The notes below the pieces were generated by a model. That model did no database searches, was not told the origin of the DNA, and worked only from the letters and a program-made list of their open reading frames with translations. From positions 620,001-684,000 of the forward strand of contig NZ_ANIN01000002.1 of NCBI RefSeq assembly GCF_000320365.1: DNA of 64,000 nucleotides, given 5' to 3'. A program made the position numbers and the translations under genes. Below, piece after piece: positions 63,195 through 64,000 of the stretch (positions within the stretch are counted from its first letter, which is position 1; each line of letters begins with the position of its first letter). The DNA comes from Moraxella macacae 0408225. Lineage in GTDB: Bacteria > Pseudomonadota > Gammaproteobacteria > Pseudomonadales > Moraxellaceae.

Positions 63195-63404
63195 TTGTTT
63201 ATTGATTTTAGACGATTTTATGCCACAAACCAACCAAACAATGCAACAGATACTTGCAAAACCCTAAAAATTCTCAAAACACAGACTTACGAGTGCTCAA
63301 TTGACAGCCTTGCCTACTGGGATAACAAAACCAATGCCACCATTGTGATAGAGCTTGACGTCGATCATGAAACCTACGACGATTATTTTACAGACCGCCA
63401 GTGA
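63195..63404 (+). CDS. Hypothetical phage early protein (TTG start)
   Basis: 69 residues. The only start in frame is TTG, 4 bp after the preceding stop, with a weak TAGGCG upstream. The second half (YECSIDSLAYWDNKTNATIVIELDVDHETYDDYFTD) is protein-like and acidic. Its stop overlaps the start of the next short frame. No family is recognised. Coupled translation from the upstream gene would explain the poor start. Confidence 0.5.
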   Translation: MFIDFRRFYATNQPNNATDTCKTLKILKTQTYECSIDSLAYWDNKTNATIVIELDVDHETYDDYFTDRQ

Positions 63405-63487
63405 AAAACGGTGAATTTGACAAGATTAGATTGTTAACCCAATTTAACCTAACCGAACAGCAACGCCAAATTGCACAAGGAATTTAA
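63401..63487 (+). CDS. Very small phage ORF (28 codons)
   Basis: GTG start overlapping the previous stop (GTGA). It reads KNGEFDKIRLLTQFNLTEQQ and RQIAQGI and stops 2 bp before the exonuclease start. Its last codons contain the exonuclease ribosome-binding site (AAGGA). It is plausible as a coupling peptide, but the length gives little support. Confidence 0.35.
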   Translation: MKNGEFDKIRLLTQFNLTEQQRQIAQGI

Positions 63488-63489
63488 CA

Positions 63490-64000
63490 ATGCAAATGCA
63501 ACACACAGAACAGTGGCATATCGATCGCCTTGGTAAAATCACCGCAAGCCGTATCAAAGACCTTAACGCAAAGCCTGTCAAAGGCAAAGTGTTAAACCGT
63601 TATTTATTAGAACTATTAAACGAGCGTTTAACAGGGCTAAAAACTCAAACTCTCATTACCCAAGACATGCAATGGGGCATAGACCACGAAAAAAACGCCA
63701 TAACCGCCTACGAAAACCGCCACTTTTGTACAGTCATTCCAAGCGGTTTTATCAATCACCCAACCATAAAAAACAGCGGTGCAAGCCCTGACGGTTTAGT
63801 CGGTGATGACGGCCAAATCGAGATCAAATGCCCGAGCATGCCAACGCATTTAAACACGCTGCTACTGGGTGAAATTCCAAGCGATCACCTACCCCAAATC
63901 ACATGGCAACTGGCGGTAACACGCCGTAAGTGGTGCGATTTTATCAGTTACGATCCGCGTCAAATTGCCCCGCTACAGATTTTTGTCAAACGCGTTTTTG
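63490..64000 (+). CDS. YqaJ/lambda-type phage exonuclease (recombinase), N-terminal part, cut by the window edge
   Basis: 170 codons are present before the window ends. EQWHIDRLGKITASRIKDL is the standard start of the YqaJ-like viral recombinase domain. SGASPDGLVGDDGQIEIKCP contains the metal-binding D and the E-x-K of the PD-(D/E)XK site, and HLPQITWQLAVT the following conserved glutamine helix. Such enzymes resect DNA 5' to 3' and work with a single-strand annealing protein, which should be encoded nearby beyond the window. AAGGA lies 9 bp before the ATG. Confidence 0.92.
   Translation, partial: MQMQHTEQWHIDRLGKITASRIKDLNAKPVKGKVLNRYLLELLNERLTGLKTQTLITQDMQWGIDHEKNAITAYENRHFCTVIPSGFINHPTIKNSGASPDGLVGDDGQIEIKCPSMPTHLNTLLLGEIPSDHLPQITWQLAVTRRKWCDFISYDPRQIAPLQIFVKRVF

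Overview
The window is chromosomal DNA from an AT-rich gammaproteobacterium, most likely a member of the Moraxellaceae (Moraxella or a close relative). The evidence is the general character of the proteins, the tmRNA tag ANDETYALAA, a PpsR/PpsA pair, a complete ISC iron-sulfur operon, System I cytochrome c maturation genes and a CcoI-type P-ATPase. The assignment rests on reading proteins by eye, not on a search. About 61 kb is ordinary core genome with dense short operons. The last 3 kb is the left end of a prophage lying just downstream of the tmRNA gene.

Layout. 1-9.5 kb: 5' end of ychF, an Rpn-like PD-(D/E)XK protein, rsmA, argC, hemE, divergent ppsR/ppsA and a DegS-like protease. 9.8-17.2 kb: ackA-pta, a NYN-LOTUS protein, rsfS, an NAD(P)-binding protein, rraA, a YdcF-like protein and murB. 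17.3-28.2 kb: pepN, dcd, an AhpD-like protein, a CcoI-type copper ATPase with an MscS-type channel, a HIT protein and a class III nucleotide cyclase. 28.3-34.5 kb: iscR-iscS-iscU-iscA-hscB-hscA-fdx on the minus strand behind a promoter that carries a recognisable IscR site. 34.7-39.2 kb: an acyl-CoA dehydrogenase, a YcnI-like periplasmic protein and etfB-etfA, which together suggest fatty-acid oxidation feeding electrons to ETF. 39.3-50.7 kb: xseA-xseB, clpS, clpA-dxr-rseP, a membrane coiled-coil protein, ttcA, a probable outer-membrane protein and an orphan ParA. 50.7-60.6 kb: ccmF-G-H-I, a DUF445 protein, mrdA (PBP2), rsmD, a tiny membrane protein and a FabR/DesT-like TetR regulator.

60.7-64 kb: the tmRNA gene ssrA, then a 32-codon integrase stub, a YdaS/Cro-like gene (minus), an XRE-S24 repressor (plus), remnants of one or two further repressors, and the start of an early operon containing a YqaJ/lambda-type exonuclease that runs off the window. 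Three promoters in this region share one layout: a -35 box, a 17-bp spacer and TATAAT, with the palindrome ATAAG-N4-CTTAT lying in the spacer and touching the -10. They look like the operators of the prophage switch. This is the most informative structure I found.

A second pattern runs through the whole window. Many gene boundaries, and some gene ends, carry 2-6 near-perfect tandem copies of 12-20 bp units. Several of these sit in frame inside proteins (murB, pepN, ccmH, ccmF, and the long tail of iscR). I found no complete insertion sequence, CRISPR array, tRNA or rRNA gene.
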